DNA of 64,000 nt from Methylacidiphilum infernorum V4 (GCF_000019665.1 NC_010794.1:1054001-1118000), one strand, 5' to 3'. Counted from the first letter of the stretch, positions 17,795 through 27,908 are shown. Notes: generated by a model from the sequence alone, not told the origin. Translations and numbers: made by a program.

Positions 17795-19107
17795 TCGTTG
17801 ACGATGATTACGCATTCCGTCTTGCGTTTTCCAAAACCGTTCGTTCCTTGGGTCACACCGTTTCAGGAACTTCAGAGGTTCCAAAAGCCCTAGAATTGGC
17901 GCAGCAAACCGATCTTATTTTCCTGGACTTAAAACTTAAAGGGGAGGATGGTCTTAGCCTTCTTGAAGAAATGCGCAAGTTAGATAAAAAGCCTCCCGTC
18001 ATCATCCTTACAGCCTTTCCCAATAGTTTTAATACGATAGAAGCGATAAAAAAGGGGGCTTTTGATCATCTGACTAAACCCATCAAAAAACGGGAAATCC
18101 AGGATGTTATCGAACGAGCTTTGAGCAGTACATCTTCTCTATTTTCTTTAAAAGTTCAATCCAAAGGACAGGAGGAGCTCATAGGTGAGAGTGCAGCCAT
18201 GCGAAGAGTTCAAAAATTTATTGGATTTGCCGCTTGCTGTGACTTCCCCGTGCTGATATCCGGGCAGACGGGAACAGGAAAAGAACTTGTTGCCCGTGCT
18301 ATTCATCGGCATAGCGCCAGGGGAAATGGACCTTTTGTTGAGGTCAATTGTGCCGCTTTTCCGGAAGCTCTTTTTGAAACTGAATTCTTTGGCCATACTA
18401 AAGGCTCTTTTACGGGAGCATTTAAAGATCGAAAGGGAAAGTTCATGGAAGCCACCGGGGGTACTCTTTTTTTGGATGAAATAGCCGAAATGCCTTTGAC
18501 GATGCAGGCAAAACTTTTAAAGGCCCTTTCCGAAAATAAGATTCAGCCTGTGGGTTCAGAAACCGATTATCCTATCGATGTCCGAATCATCGCCGCCACC
18601 AATAAGAACCTTCTCGATCTTGTCATGGGTGGAAAGTTTAGGGACGATCTTTTTTATCGTATCCAGGTTTTACAAATTGAACTTCCTCCCTTGCGAGAAA
18701 GAAATTCCGATATTCTTTTACTTGCAGAATATTTTATCGAGAAATACTTTCCCGGCTCATCAAAAAAACTGACTTTAGCCGCCCAGAAAGCCCTTCTGGA
18801 GTATCCCTGGCCCGGGAATGTCAGGCAGCTTGAAAATGTTATTCGCCGTGCAGGTATAACTTCCCGGGGACAGTTGATCGATGTTGGAGACTTGGATATT
18901 AGCCTGCCCACGGACAAAGAGCCCGGATTAAACAAAGAAGATTTCTTGCAATGGGATTTTTTTTCTGCCATTGCCAAGCTTGAAAAAATGTTGATAGAAA
19001 AAGCCCTTAAAGAAAGCCAGGGAAACCGTACCGAAGCTGCTCGTTTATTGAATATCCATCGTAGCCTGCTTTATCTTAAAATGAAAGAGCATGGGATTGA
19101 TCAGTAA
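17779..19107 (+). CDS. Sigma-54-dependent response regulator (NtrC family)
   Basis: An N-terminal receiver domain has the phosphoacceptor Asp in LIFLDLKLKG (~51) and the conserved Lys in LTKPIKK. The AAA+ domain has Walker A GQTGTGKE (~165), the sigma-54 contact loop GSFTGA in place of the more usual GAFTGA, Walker B GGTLFLDEIAE, and an R-finger region. The C-terminus carries a Fis-type helix-turn-helix (GNRTEAARLLNIHRSLLYLK). It would activate sigma-54 promoters when phosphorylated by the overlapping kinase gene. A near-consensus sigma-54 promoter sits 140 bases downstream, pointing to an adjacent target. Confidence 0.95.
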   Translation: MANILIVDDDYAFRLAFSKTVRSLGHTVSGTSEVPKALELAQQTDLIFLDLKLKGEDGLSLLEEMRKLDKKPPVIILTAFPNSFNTIEAIKKGAFDHLTKPIKKREIQDVIERALSSTSSLFSLKVQSKGQEELIGESAAMRRVQKFIGFAACCDFPVLISGQTGTGKELVARAIHRHSARGNGPFVEVNCAAFPEALFETEFFGHTKGSFTGAFKDRKGKFMEATGGTLFLDEIAEMPLTMQAKLLKALSENKIQPVGSETDYPIDVRIIAATNKNLLDLVMGGKFRDDLFYRIQVLQIELPPLRERNSDILLLAEYFIEKYFPGSSKKLTLAAQKALLEYPWPGNVRQLENVIRRAGITSRGQLIDVGDLDISLPTDKEPGLNKEDFLQWDFFSAIAKLEKMLIEKALKESQGNRTEAARLLNIHRSLLYLKMKEHGIDQ

Positions 19108-19136
19108 TTGAAGATAGACCTTGGTCCGTACATTAT

Positions 19137-19169
19137 AAAGACAGTTTTTGATCTCTCTGTCTTTTTTTT
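19137..19169 (+). terminator. Intrinsic terminator after the response regulator
   Basis: The arms AAAGACAG and CTGTCTTT form an 8-bp stem around a 12-base loop, running straight into a T-tract. It lies 29 bases after the regulator stop, separating the two-component operon from the downstream barrel gene. Confidence 0.75.
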
Positions 19170-19248
19170 AGTCAATCCTTCTTTTATTTTTCTTCATTTG
19201 GCCTATCCATTCCAGGTTTGCTCCTAGGACCTTTACTGGTCCGGTTCA

Positions 19249-19264
19249 TGGCACAGGCTTTGCT
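19249..19264 (+). promoter_or_regulatory. Sigma-54 (-24/-12) promoter upstream of outer-membrane barrel gene
   Basis: The sequence TGGCAC-AGGCT-TTGCT matches the sigma-54 consensus TGGCAC-N5-TTGCW completely. It points toward the barrel gene that begins about 100 bases downstream and follows directly after an NtrC-family regulator gene. Two dyads with GACC/GGTC arms (19117-19126 and 19227-19242) could be activator sites, though their spacing is not typical for both. Confidence 0.75.
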
Positions 19265-19365
19265 CGACGAAAAGCCCATGAATAAATGGAAAGCTTATGC
19301 GCTGGATTTTCTTTAACCTCTTTTTTTTAGCAAAGCGGTTTTATGGGCTGGGCCCAAAGACAGAA

Positions 19366-20070
19366 ATGAAGGTATTCTATTTTCCCTGGCTTTTGTTTGT
19401 ATTGGTCCTGTTTTTAACGATGAGGGGTTTTGCGCTGACCATTGGAGAGGACGCAGGCACATTGATTGAAGAAACTCAAGCTGTATCCTTGGAAAAAAAG
19501 AACAAAGAAAAACTGAGTGGTTTTTTTGTTGCGGGATTCGTTGGTCCCCAGTGGATTCGTTCAGAAGGCGGCCACTTGGACCCTGGGAATAAACCCGTTT
19601 CCATCAATAATGATTTTAGTGTCATTTTTTCTCCGACCTTTGGCTACTATTGGTTTGATCCCAAGCGATTAGGCCATTTTAGTTTTACCCTGGAATTGAC
19701 GTCCGCATACAATGGTTCGAGTATTTCACTCAACCAGGGATCTCGTATTCAAACCCTTTCTACAAATACAGGGCTCGTTTTCCTGTTCGGCACGGTAGGC
19801 TACCGGCTGACAAGGTGGGAGCCGATTGTAGGTATAGGGACTGGAATAGGAATTCTGGCTTTGCACGGGGAAGGAGTGCAGATTGTACAAACCGCACTTG
19901 CCGACATAGGTTTTCGTTACCACTGGAATGACAAGTGGTCCCTGCGCATCGAGTCTTTCATGGGTTGGCTTGGTCCATCAAAGCTAAACGTGGGAAATCA
20001 AGAAGTTCATTCTATACAATATTTTTCAAATAACTTTGTCGTGGGTATTGGTTATGCCTTGGGAAAATGA
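19366..20070 (+). CDS. Predicted outer-membrane beta-barrel protein
   Basis: The 234-residue protein starts with a signal peptide (MKVFYFPWLLFVLVLFL, cleavage probably after FA) and continues as alternating hydrophobic/polar strands rich in aromatic residues and glycine. Examples are GFVGPQWIRSEGG, FGYYWFDPKR, VGYRLTRWEPIVGIG, and the final strand FSNNFVVGIGYAL, a classic barrel C-terminus. A start 23 codons upstream is possible but would put a second hydrophobic segment before the signal. It is a candidate target of the neighbouring sigma-54 two-component system. Its transported substrate is unknown. Confidence 0.7.
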   Translation: MKVFYFPWLLFVLVLFLTMRGFALTIGEDAGTLIEETQAVSLEKKNKEKLSGFFVAGFVGPQWIRSEGGHLDPGNKPVSINNDFSVIFSPTFGYYWFDPKRLGHFSFTLELTSAYNGSSISLNQGSRIQTLSTNTGLVFLFGTVGYRLTRWEPIVGIGTGIGILALHGEGVQIVQTALADIGFRYHWNDKWSLRIESFMGWLGPSKLNVGNQEVHSIQYFSNNFVVGIGYALGK

Positions 20071-20191
20071 TCTTTTAGATTAGAGATATATAAGAATTTA
20101 TGCCTCCCTATCTTCCCCCTTTTGTGAACGGAAAAGATTCCTGGAATAGCTTTAGGATGAACTTCAAAGAGTAGAATTGAAAAAAGAAAAT

Positions 20192-20265
<74 letters not shown>

Positions 20266-20323
20266 ATCTCTATAAAGAAGTAAAGCAAAGAAAACCAGAA
20301 AATCAAGGCTATTTTAGTGGCTC

Positions 20324-20659
20324 TTAGGAAATTTCCACCTCTTTGATTTTATTGAGAATATGGCTTTTTGAAGTTACTCCAATCTGTTTTCCTTTAACCT
20401 GGCCTCCTTTAAAGATTAATAGTGTAGGAATAGATTGGATGGAAAATTGATAAGCCAAATTAGGTTCTTGATCGACATTGACTTTTACAAACTTAACCTT
20501 GCCGTCAAGCTCCTTGGCTAATTCATCTAAGACAGGGCTAAGCATATGGCAGGGGCCACACCATTCAGCCCAAAAATCAACCACTACAACCTGTGGAGAT
20601 TTTAAGACCTCGTTGTCGAAATCTTTGGATGTTACATTTTGTATCAATTGAGAAGCCAT
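20324..20659 (-). CDS. trxA: Thioredoxin
   Basis: A cytoplasmic disulfide reductase of 111 residues with the active site WCGPC at residues 33-37 in the context VVDFWAEWCGPCHML. The cis-proline segment SIQSIPTLLIF and the C-terminal GGQVKGKQIGV complete the fold. AGGAG precedes the ATG at a normal distance. Thioredoxin supplies electrons to reductases and repairs oxidised thiols. Confidence 0.95.
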   Translation of the reverse strand: MASQLIQNVTSKDFDNEVLKSPQVVVVDFWAEWCGPCHMLSPVLDELAKELDGKVKFVKVNVDQEPNLAYQFSIQSIPTLLIFKGGQVKGKQIGVTSKSHILNKIKEVEIS

Positions 20660-20686
20660 TCTTTTTCTCCTATTCCACTCGTTTAT

Positions 20687-21505
20687 TTAAAATATATCAT
20701 AGTAGACTAATACAAAATAGGTAGCTGTCAAAATACTTACAAGAGCGGTTAACCCTAAAAGGAGCCTATTAGAGCGCGGGGTTGGCTCTATTTTATCGTC
20801 CTCTTTTTGATCAGAAGCGCTTAAGGAAGAAGACCGGGATGAGGGTTGTTTTTTTTCTTTTTTTCTATCGAGACTGGACTGGCCTTTCTCTTGCGGGGGT
20901 CGACCGACCGATTCCTCCTGATTTTTAAGATCCCCTCCTGGAGGAGCAAAAGCTGAATTCATGGGTATTGCCGAGTCCTTATTTTTGCCTTGAGGAACAG
21001 GGGTAGGAGGGAAAGTAAAAGGGTTCTTGGGGATGCTCGAAGGATTGGTCTGCGATTGTAAGAAAGGAGGATTTTCTTCCTTTTGTTTAGGTTCAGGCTT
21101 CTGGAAGCTGAAGGCCAAGTTTGTTTTCTGAAAGGGCTGTTGAGAAAGGGGATTAAGAGGCAGATTTCCCACTTTGAATGATGATGGAGCTTGATTCTGA
21201 TGTTGAGAACCATTCTTCCCTTCCTCAGGAACAACAGGAGAAGGTGATTGATGGGGAAGAGAAAAGCTTTGAGGATAAGATAAAGGGCTGTGGAGAGAGG
21301 ATTTCGGAATAAAAGGGGTATGGATGTACATCAATGAACTTGAACTTGTCTGGATTGCTTCAGAAGAAAGATGCGAGGGATTTTTTGAAGTAAAAGGAGA
21401 AGGGGAATGAGGGATAGAGCCTGAATTCTGGGGAAAAGGTTGCCTTGATTTTAGCTCGTTCAAGTTGCCGGCTAATGGCTTACGAAAGGGAAAGTTTTGA
21501 GCCAT
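20687..21505 (-). CDS. Proline/serine-rich protein with one C-terminal membrane anchor
   Basis: A 272-residue low-complexity protein rich in Pro, Ser, Gln and Phe, with repeated FxxP and PSSF-like patches. It ends in a single hydrophobic helix (LLLGLTALVSILTATYFVLVYY) with almost nothing beyond it. The topology suggests a tail-anchored protein with a long disordered cytoplasmic region. I recognise no family. It lies between trxA and ftsH on the same strand and could belong to either transcript. Confidence 0.6.
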   Translation of the reverse strand: MAQNFPFRKPLAGNLNELKSRQPFPQNSGSIPHSPSPFTSKNPSHLSSEAIQTSSSSLMYIHTPFIPKSSLHSPLSYPQSFSLPHQSPSPVVPEEGKNGSQHQNQAPSSFKVGNLPLNPLSQQPFQKTNLAFSFQKPEPKQKEENPPFLQSQTNPSSIPKNPFTFPPTPVPQGKNKDSAIPMNSAFAPPGGDLKNQEESVGRPPQEKGQSSLDRKKEKKQPSSRSSSLSASDQKEDDKIEPTPRSNRLLLGLTALVSILTATYFVLVYYDIF

Positions 21506-21588
21506 AGCCTTAGAATGGCATTTCTGACAATCCAGGTCAAATGGAAAAATTTCCAGCTTTTATTTTGTTTCAGCTCCAGGAAGGGGTT

Positions 21589-23499
21589 TCAAAGGGTAGA
21601 AGAATAGCTAGGAGCTTCTTTTCTTTGCTCTTTTAGGTTTTCTAGAATGCTTTTGAACTCCTCAGCATTTAAAGTTTCTTTTTGTAACAGATACTTGGTC
21701 ACTTCTTTAAGCTCGACATGATGATGGCGTAGGATGGATAAGGCTCTTTGGTAATTTTCCTCAAGGATTTTTTCAATTTCAAGATCTATTATTCGTGCCG
21801 TTTCATCGCTACATTCCTTTAAATAGGAAGTATCCAGTCCGCCAAGCAAGGGTTGAGGAGGAACATAGTGAGCTAAGCCGGATTTTTCTCCCATTCCGTA
21901 TAAACAAACCATCTGTCGGGCGATGGTGGTAGCCACTTCCAGGTCATTTTCTGCACCCGTTGTAATATCTCCATAGATCAGTTCCTCGGCAGCCCTTCCT
22001 CCCATGGCTACACATATCCGATCTAATAGTTCGGACTTGCTCAGCAGGTATTTTTGGGCGGTAGGAAGCTGTAAAGTATATCCTAAAGCCGACTTTCCAC
22101 GGGGAACGATACTGATTTTTCTTACAGGTTCAGCGTGTTCAGAATAGAAGGCCACAAGGGCATGCCCCACTTCGTGATAAGCCACTCGTTCCCTTTCTTT
22201 TTCAGATAAAACACGACTTTTCCTTTCGGGCCCCGCTATAACCTTTTCCATCGCTTCTAGAAGATCAACTTGTTCAATCCTTGAAGATTTTCTGCGTGCA
22301 GCCAAAAGGGCTGCTTCGTTTAGCAGGTTGGCTAGGTCGGCTCCTGAAAACCCCATGGTGGCTTGGGCAATTTCTTTAAAATCGATATTCTCAGACAAAG
22401 GTTTTCCTCGAGCATGAACTCTTAGGATAGCTTCTCGCCCATTGGCGTCTGGTAGATCGACGACAACTTGCCTATCAAATCGACCGGGACGAAGTAAGGC
22501 TCGATCAAGGATTTCTGGCCGATTCGTTGCCGCAAGCACGATAATTCCTTCGTTGGGGTCAAAACCGTCCATCTCCACCAGAAGCTGGTTTAATGTCTGT
22601 TCATGTTCATCGGAACCTACTTGAATCCTTACCCCCCGCTGCCTTCCAATCGCATCGAGCTCATCTATAAATACAATGCAGGGTGCTTTAGACTTGGCTT
22701 GTCCAAAAAGATCTCTCACCCGGGCAGCTCCAACCCCCACGAACATCTCCACAAATTCGCTACCGCTGATGGAGAAAAAAGGGACTTTGGCTTCTCCGGC
22801 AACCGCTTTAGCCAACAACGTCTTCCCTGTGCCTGGGGGTCCCACGAGTAACACTCCCTTGGGAATTTTTGCCCCTAGAGCCCTATAACGGGATGGATTT
22901 TTTAAGAAATCAACGACTTCTTGCAGTTCATACTTGGCTTCATCACAACCCGCCACATCGGCAAAAGTTACCCCGGTACTTTCATCGACGAGAAGCCTTG
23001 CCCTACTTTTGCCTATGTTGAGTAATGAATATCCAGCTCCACCTCCTCCCATAAATCTTGCCAGGGCAAACCAGACTAAAAAGAAAATGAGAATGGGAAC
23101 GACCCAAGAAAAAAGGATTTGGGATAGCAAACTAGGCTTAACACTTCCATAAACGACCCCTGCAGATTGCAATCGTTTAACCAGATCGGGGTCATCGACC
23201 CTCACGGTTGAAAAGAGAGCGATTTTAGGAGGTTGTCCCTTTTCTTCGGGTTTGCTCACAAGCATCTTCCCATAAATTTCATCGGGAGTAATCTTACATT
23301 CTATGATCTCCTTTTGATTGATTTTATTAAGAAATTCACTATAGGGAATCGTGGAAACGGTGGCTTTATGTAGACTCTCTTGCCATATCCAAACAAGGAA
23401 AAGGGCAATGCCGACCTGGACCAAAAGCCTTAAATAAGGAAATGGAGGTTCATTATTTTTTTGTGGGGGTAAATTTTTTTTAGGGGGAGAAAGTTTCAT
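21589..23499 (-). CDS. ftsH: ATP-dependent zinc metalloprotease FtsH
   Basis: This membrane-anchored AAA+ protease degrades damaged membrane proteins and selected regulators. Two transmembrane helices (about residues 25-43 and 125-148) flank a periplasmic domain. The AAA+ domain has Walker A GPPGTGKT (~221), Walker [12 protein letters not shown], and the second-region-of-homology arginines in LLRPGRFDR. The protease domain has the zinc motif HEVGH (~440) with a downstream Asp ligand in [10 protein letters not shown]. The length of 636 residues is normal. Confidence 0.97.
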   Translation of the reverse strand: MKLSPPKKNLPPQKNNEPPFPYLRLLVQVGIALFLVWIWQESLHKATVSTIPYSEFLNKINQKEIIECKITPDEIYGKMLVSKPEEKGQPPKIALFSTVRVDDPDLVKRLQSAGVVYGSVKPSLLSQILFSWVVPILIFFLVWFALARFMGGGGAGYSLLNIGKSRARLLVDESTGVTFADVAGCDEAKYELQEVVDFLKNPSRYRALGAKIPKGVLLVGPPGTGKTLLAKAVAGEAKVPFFSISGSEFVEMFVGVGAARVRDLFGQAKSKAPCIVFIDELDAIGRQRGVRIQVGSDEHEQTLNQLLVEMDGFDPNEGIIVLAATNRPEILDRALLRPGRFDRQVVVDLPDANGREAILRVHARGKPLSENIDFKEIAQATMGFSGADLANLLNEAALLAARRKSSRIEQVDLLEAMEKVIAGPERKSRVLSEKERERVAYHEVGHALVAFYSEHAEPVRKISIVPRGKSALGYTLQLPTAQKYLLSKSELLDRICVAMGGRAAEELIYGDITTGAENDLEVATTIARQMVCLYGMGEKSGLAHYVPPQPLLGGLDTSYLKECSDETARIIDLEIEKILEENYQRALSILRHHHVELKEVTKYLLQKETLNAEEFKSILENLKEQRKEAPSYSSTL

Positions 23500-23594
23500 T
23501 TTTAAGAGTGAATATAAGAAGCGGAACGAGAACTTTGTTTTTTATAAAATATAAAATTTTACGGGAAACTTATAAAGCAGTAATTTTCTAGACT

Positions 23595-24425
23595 TCAAGA
23601 AAGAAAATAATTTCTCTGTTTTTCTGAGATCGGCATTCCTAATTTTCCCATGGCGGTGAGTAGATCTTCCCAGACTTTTCTTTTATTTGTTAAGGAAGGG
23701 TTGTGAAGAAGGAAAGAAGGATGGTAGGTGGGTATAAGAGTCGCCCCATTAAAACTGAAGCACCGGCCTCTGACCTCGCTTATTTTTATTCCGACTTTCC
23801 CTGTAAGCCCTTCATAAGCTGTAGCTCCAAGGGCAACAATGACCTTAGGGTTAATTAATTTTAGCTGAGAAAGAAGATAGGGTAAACAGGTAGACATCTC
23901 TTCAGTTGTAGGCTTTCTATTCCCTTTTTGTCCTTTGGGTATATCCGGTCTGCATTTCAAGACGTTAGCGATGTAAACTTGTTCTCGGCTTAGCCCCATA
24001 GCTCTAATCATTTTCGTCAAGAGCTGGCCTGCTGGTCCAACAAAAGGTTCGCCTTGCAAGTCTTCTTCCGCGCCTGGAGCTTCCCCTACAAACATCAGCT
24101 CGGCATAAGGATTTCCCGTACCAAAAACGGTCTGGGTTCTAAAAGAAACCAGGTGAGGACAATTTCTACATGCCTCTACCTTCTCTTTTAATAGCGATAA
24201 TTCCTTGGTTACTTTCCCCTTGGCTAGAACTAGCTGGCTTGAATTATCCTCTTTGGACAAAAAGTGTTTCCCGGTTTTGGCCTCTTTATTTTCCAAGGAA
24301 GCCTGTTTTCTTGCATCAAAAGAGGATAATCGCGGGAGAAAAAGAGAGGAATAACCTAAAAACCTGAGTATTTCAAGATACTTATAGAGAAAGAGCGTTC
24401 TCTTCCCATGAGAAATTTCTTCCAT
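23595..24425 (-). CDS. udg: Family 4 (iron-sulfur) uracil-DNA glycosylase
   Basis: This enzyme removes uracil from DNA in base excision repair. The family 4 pattern is visible: CRNC followed by further cysteines for a 4Fe-4S cluster, the water-activating motif [28 protein letters not shown], and the C-terminal TYHPSFLL motif. The frame is open further upstream to 24566, inside the pseudouridine synthase gene. The ATG at 24425 is preferred because family members have only a short region before the cysteine cluster. It still overlaps the upstream gene by 44 bases. Confidence 0.88.
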   Translation of the reverse strand: MEEISHGKRTLFLYKYLEILRFLGYSSLFLPRLSSFDARKQASLENKEAKTGKHFLSKEDNSSQLVLAKGKVTKELSLLKEKVEACRNCPHLVSFRTQTVFGTGNPYAELMFVGEAPGAEEDLQGEPFVGPAGQLLTKMIRAMGLSREQVYIANVLKCRPDIPKGQKGNRKPTTEEMSTCLPYLLSQLKLINPKVIVALGATAYEGLTGKVGIKISEVRGRCFSFNGATLIPTYHPSFLLHNPSLTNKRKVWEDLLTAMGKLGMPISEKQRNYFLS

Positions 24426-25359
24426 AAAAAAAATCCAGCGCTTCTTTAAAATCTTGGGGCAGGGGAGCCATAAATTCAATTTTTTTTCCACTCCGCGGAT
24501 GTTCAATCTTGAGAGCATAAGCATGCAACAATAAAGGGAAGGGATATTTTCTGACGCCCTTTCCATAAAGGGGATCCCCGATTATTGGAAAACCGAGATG
24601 AGAGAGATGGACCCGGATTTGATGAGTTCTGCCTGAAACGGGTTCGCACTTAAGGAAAGAAGCTTGAGAAGAAGCAAAAAGCAGAGTAAAACGGGTTTCA
24701 GCGGTTTTCCCTTTTAGCCGGTGAACGGCCATTTTTTTTCTATCCGATGCATGCCTATGGATATTCGCTTCGAAGGAATAACGAAGATAAGGGAACCGGT
24801 TTTTACATAAGCAGAGATAAACTTTTTGAACGGTTCTTTGTGAAAATTGTAAAAGTAGAGACTTTAAGGACCGCTCGGTTTTAGCGATAACCATTACACC
24901 GGAAGTATCTTTGTCTAATCTATGGACAATCCCTGGACGTAAGAGGGAAGAACCGGGAAGAGATTCTCCATAATGGAAGAGAAGGCTGTTTACAAGTGTC
25001 CCGCTCCAATGTCCACAAGAGGGGTGGACGACCATGCCCCTTTGTTTGTTAACGATGAGGATTTCTTCATCTTCATAAAGGATTTCCAAGGCGATTTCTT
25101 CAGCCTTGGGCAAGGATGGAATCTCTTCGGTAAGCCCTCCACGGATCTCGATCTCTTCGATCCCTCGAATTCTATGCGAGGGTTCCAAAACCGCACCGTT
25201 TTTTAAACGGAGATCACCGCTTAAAATCTTTTTTTTAATCTTGTTTCTCGATACATTGAGGAGTGAGGAAAGAAACAGATCCAATCTCTGTCCTACTCCT
25301 TTTTCCATTTCAGTCTTGGGAATGGACAAACTGTCGGCCTCATCCATGAAGCTAGGCAA
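24382..25359 (-). CDS. RluA/RluD-family pseudouridine synthase
   Basis: An N-terminal S4 RNA-binding domain (QRLDLFLSSLLNVSRNKIKKKI, about residues 24-80) precedes the catalytic domain. The motif IVHRLDKDTSGVMVIAKTE near residue 146 contains the catalytic aspartate. GRTHQIRVHLSHLGFPIIGDPLYG follows. The enzyme converts uridine to pseudouridine, probably in 23S rRNA as RluD does. The exact target cannot be read here. The downstream uracil-DNA glycosylase overlaps its end. Confidence 0.93.
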   Translation of the reverse strand: MPSFMDEADSLSIPKTEMEKGVGQRLDLFLSSLLNVSRNKIKKKILSGDLRLKNGAVLEPSHRIRGIEEIEIRGGLTEEIPSLPKAEEIALEILYEDEEILIVNKQRGMVVHPSCGHWSGTLVNSLLFHYGESLPGSSLLRPGIVHRLDKDTSGVMVIAKTERSLKSLLLQFSQRTVQKVYLCLCKNRFPYLRYSFEANIHRHASDRKKMAVHRLKGKTAETRFTLLFASSQASFLKCEPVSGRTHQIRVHLSHLGFPIIGDPLYGKGVRKYPFPLLLHAYALKIEHPRSGKKIEFMAPLPQDFKEALDFFYGRNFSWEENALSL

Positions 25360-25382
25360 AAAAACATCGAAAAAGAACAGGG

Positions 25383-25658
25383 TTAAGATTCGGTAGATCT
25401 TTGCGCTTCCAATTCCATGACATCCAGATCACCATCATCTCCGATCGCTTCCACAGGACAACCTTCTTTTGCTTCCCTGCATTGTTCTTCTTCTTCTGGA
25501 GTCTCGGGTTGTTTGTAAACGAAAGAGTGCCCCCCGTCGTCATTTCTTTTGAAATTCGCAGGAGCTGTCTCTCTGCAGAGATCGCAGTCTATGCACTGCG
25601 AATCCACGTAATATTTTCCAAAGACATTGTCTGGATACTTATTAATTCTATCAGCCAT
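25383..25658 (-). CDS. Ferredoxin with single iron-sulfur cluster
   Basis: A 91-residue acidic protein with CIDCDLC, a long intervening segment, and a final CREAKEGCP. This pattern fits one 4Fe-4S (or 3Fe-4S) cluster, the second cluster of classical two-cluster ferredoxins being lost. The acidic surface suits an electron carrier for cytoplasmic redox enzymes. It lies just upstream of the pseudouridine synthase gene on the same strand. The redox partner is unknown. Confidence 0.85.
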   Translation of the reverse strand: MADRINKYPDNVFGKYYVDSQCIDCDLCRETAPANFKRNDDGGHSFVYKQPETPEEEEQCREAKEGCPVEAIGDDGDLDVMELEAQRSTES

Positions 25659-25878
25659 CTTAACCTCAATTTTATTCTCTACTTTCTATTTGTATTTAGT
25701 AGATAATTCTTTTCTTTGCAAACAAAAACCTTTTCCAGTTTCAAAAATTAATTAAATAAATGCAACGAATATGCAATCAGAAAAACAAAATGGCGGTAAG
25801 TTTACTTGTTGATTTTTAATATAACTGGGTAGGACAAGAAAGAAAAAAGTAATTTTTTTTAGAAAAGGATTCAATAAA

Positions 25879-26511
25879 ATGGTTATCTTTGTGACGGGAA
25901 CCGACACAGGAGTAGGGAAAACAACCTTCAGTACCGCACTGGTAAGGTTCTGGAGATCAAAGGGATATAATGCGATTGGTTTAAAACCTATTTCTACCGG
26001 GCAAAGAGAAGATGCCCTAAGACTTTGGGAAGCTTCAGCTAAAACCATTGCCCTGGATGCGATCAATCCTTTTCATTTTTCGCAGCCTTTGGCACCCGCT
26101 ATCGCTTCATGGCTTGAAGGCAAAGAGATAAAACTTGAAGAAATTAAAAAAGCGATTTCTTCCGCTATTGATTCCTACAGCCATGTGGTCATTGAAGGAA
26201 TCGGGGGGTGGTTGACTCCCCTTTCGAGAAAATGGCTTCTTAAAGATCTTGTCCAGGTATTGCACTGTCCGGTATTGTTAATTGCCCATACTCGGCTGGG
26301 ATTTCTGAATCATTCCTTTCTTAGCATAGAAAGCATATTAAAGGCGGGAGTCACCCTGAAAGGAATCATATTAAATCGCTACCCTGGACTAGAGATCGAT
26401 CCAATGGCTGTAGAACTTTTAAAAGAACGTTATGATCTGCCTATAGCTTTTATGGACAACCTGGATAAAACCCCATTTAATTACCCTCAATGGCTGGATG
26501 AGACCTCTTGA
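25879..26511 (+). CDS. bioD: Dethiobiotin synthetase
   Basis: BioD closes the ureido ring of dethiobiotin from DAPA, CO2 and ATP, one step before BioB. The N-terminal P-loop FVTGTDTGVGKTTFS (residues 4-18) and GLKPISTGQREDA are diagnostic, and VVIEGIGGWLTPL follows. The 210-residue length is typical. It overlaps the convergent gene at 26487 by 25 bases. It is separated from bioB, so biotin genes are scattered in this genome. Confidence 0.93.
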   Translation: MVIFVTGTDTGVGKTTFSTALVRFWRSKGYNAIGLKPISTGQREDALRLWEASAKTIALDAINPFHFSQPLAPAIASWLEGKEIKLEEIKKAISSAIDSYSHVVIEGIGGWLTPLSRKWLLKDLVQVLHCPVLLIAHTRLGFLNHSFLSIESILKAGVTLKGIILNRYPGLEIDPMAVELLKERYDLPIAFMDNLDKTPFNYPQWLDETS

Positions 26512-27908
26512 GAATAACCGAAATACTTTTTTTCTTGGATAATTTCGATCGCCCGTACCGGGACGAATTCCTTCCACTTGGGATTACCTTTTTTTATATA
26601 TTCAGCGACTTCTTTTGGCGAAAAAGACTTGGGGGGGGGCCGCAAGGGATGAAGAGGAACGACTTGATTCGTTTCTAAAAGATAATTGTAAATATGCTTA
26701 ATCGGTCCTTTGATCTGGAGATTGTCTGCCGTGATCAGTTGATTCGTCTGTACGTCAAAAGTAGGATAAACGTAAAGCTTAATTTTCTTTTTAAAAAGTC
26801 TTCCCATCGCTTCTAATATTCCTCCTTCGACATAGGAATAATATTTTTCATTAAAAAGTTCTTCCAACAGGGGAATACCCAGAACCAAACCGATCAGGTT
26901 TTTTGTAAAGCGGTTTAAATAAGTAGAAATCTCATAAAATTCAGCGTAATTGGATATCAACACGTGTTGTTTTAAAGCACAGAGTAGATCTATTCTCTGA
27001 ATGAAATTTTCCTTATCGATTGTCCCGACATCACTTAAAAGGTTGCGTGTGGTAATTTCCATAAGCTCTATTTTGGGTACTTCAGCAATTTCGGGTTCTT
27101 GCAAAAACTTGGCCCTGGCTACTTCCATCATTTCCATGTTGAGATTGGTCACCGGTTCAAATCTGCCCCTTTCGATCAAAATGGCTTTCTTATAAAGAAG
27201 ATCCGAAGGTTGGGCCGTTTTGCCTGCTGGAGTAAAAAGGATGACTTGACTCAGTCCTGAAACGATGAGCTGTAAATTGAGCAACCTTAAGTCAAAACCG
27301 TTAAAAAGCGGTCCTGTAGCATCAATTAAATCCACTTCTATTTTCCCGGGAGCGATATTATCCATGAGCGACTCAATGAGAAGGGCTGGATCCTGGTTAT
27401 AGTAGAAGGCTGCGTAGATTAAATTAACTCCGAGAATTCCCAGGGTTTCTTGTTGTTGTAACCGATCTTGTTCTAAAAATCGAACATGAATAATGATATC
27501 GTTACATTTCGCCATGGGTTCGTTTTGAAATCGTACCCCCAGCCAACCGTGACAATCTATACGCTGCTGGTAGCCTTGAATAGTCACCGTATCGGCAAAG
27601 ACAAAAAAATGGGTGCTTTTGCCTCTTTTAACCTGTAATCTATCTATTAAGAGGTCGTATTCATGGTCCAACATTTTCAATAATCTTTCCTGACAAACGT
27701 ATCGTTCGGTTGGACCATAAATAGCATCGCTAACCGTCATATCATAAGCGGAAATGCTTTTGGCAACGGTTCCCGCCGCCCCTCCAACTTTAAAAAACCA
27801 CCGGACGACTTCCTGCCCTCCACCGATTTCTGCAAAGGTACCATATTTTTGAGAATCGAGATTTATCTGTAGAGCCTTATGATGGGTGGTCGGATTTGAT
27901 TTGTCCAT
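26487..27908 (-). CDS. Conserved protein of unknown function (473 aa)
   Basis: A soluble-looking 473-residue protein without signal peptide or membrane segment. It begins with ALQINLDSQKYGTFAEIGGGQEVVRWFF and GGAAGTVAKSISAYDM. From memory, similar proteins are widespread in bacteria under inconsistent names, and I do not assign a function. A glycine-rich stretch near residues 26-45 and a VEGGILEAMGRLF segment are the most distinctive parts. It stands alone, convergent with bioD and divergent from pdxH. Confidence 0.75.
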   Translation of the reverse strand: MDKSNPTTHHKALQINLDSQKYGTFAEIGGGQEVVRWFFKVGGAAGTVAKSISAYDMTVSDAIYGPTERYVCQERLLKMLDHEYDLLIDRLQVKRGKSTHFFVFADTVTIQGYQQRIDCHGWLGVRFQNEPMAKCNDIIIHVRFLEQDRLQQQETLGILGVNLIYAAFYYNQDPALLIESLMDNIAPGKIEVDLIDATGPLFNGFDLRLLNLQLIVSGLSQVILFTPAGKTAQPSDLLYKKAILIERGRFEPVTNLNMEMMEVARAKFLQEPEIAEVPKIELMEITTRNLLSDVGTIDKENFIQRIDLLCALKQHVLISNYAEFYEISTYLNRFTKNLIGLVLGIPLLEELFNEKYYSYVEGGILEAMGRLFKKKIKLYVYPTFDVQTNQLITADNLQIKGPIKHIYNYLLETNQVVPLHPLRPPPKSFSPKEVAEYIKKGNPKWKEFVPVRAIEIIQEKKYFGYSQEVSSSH

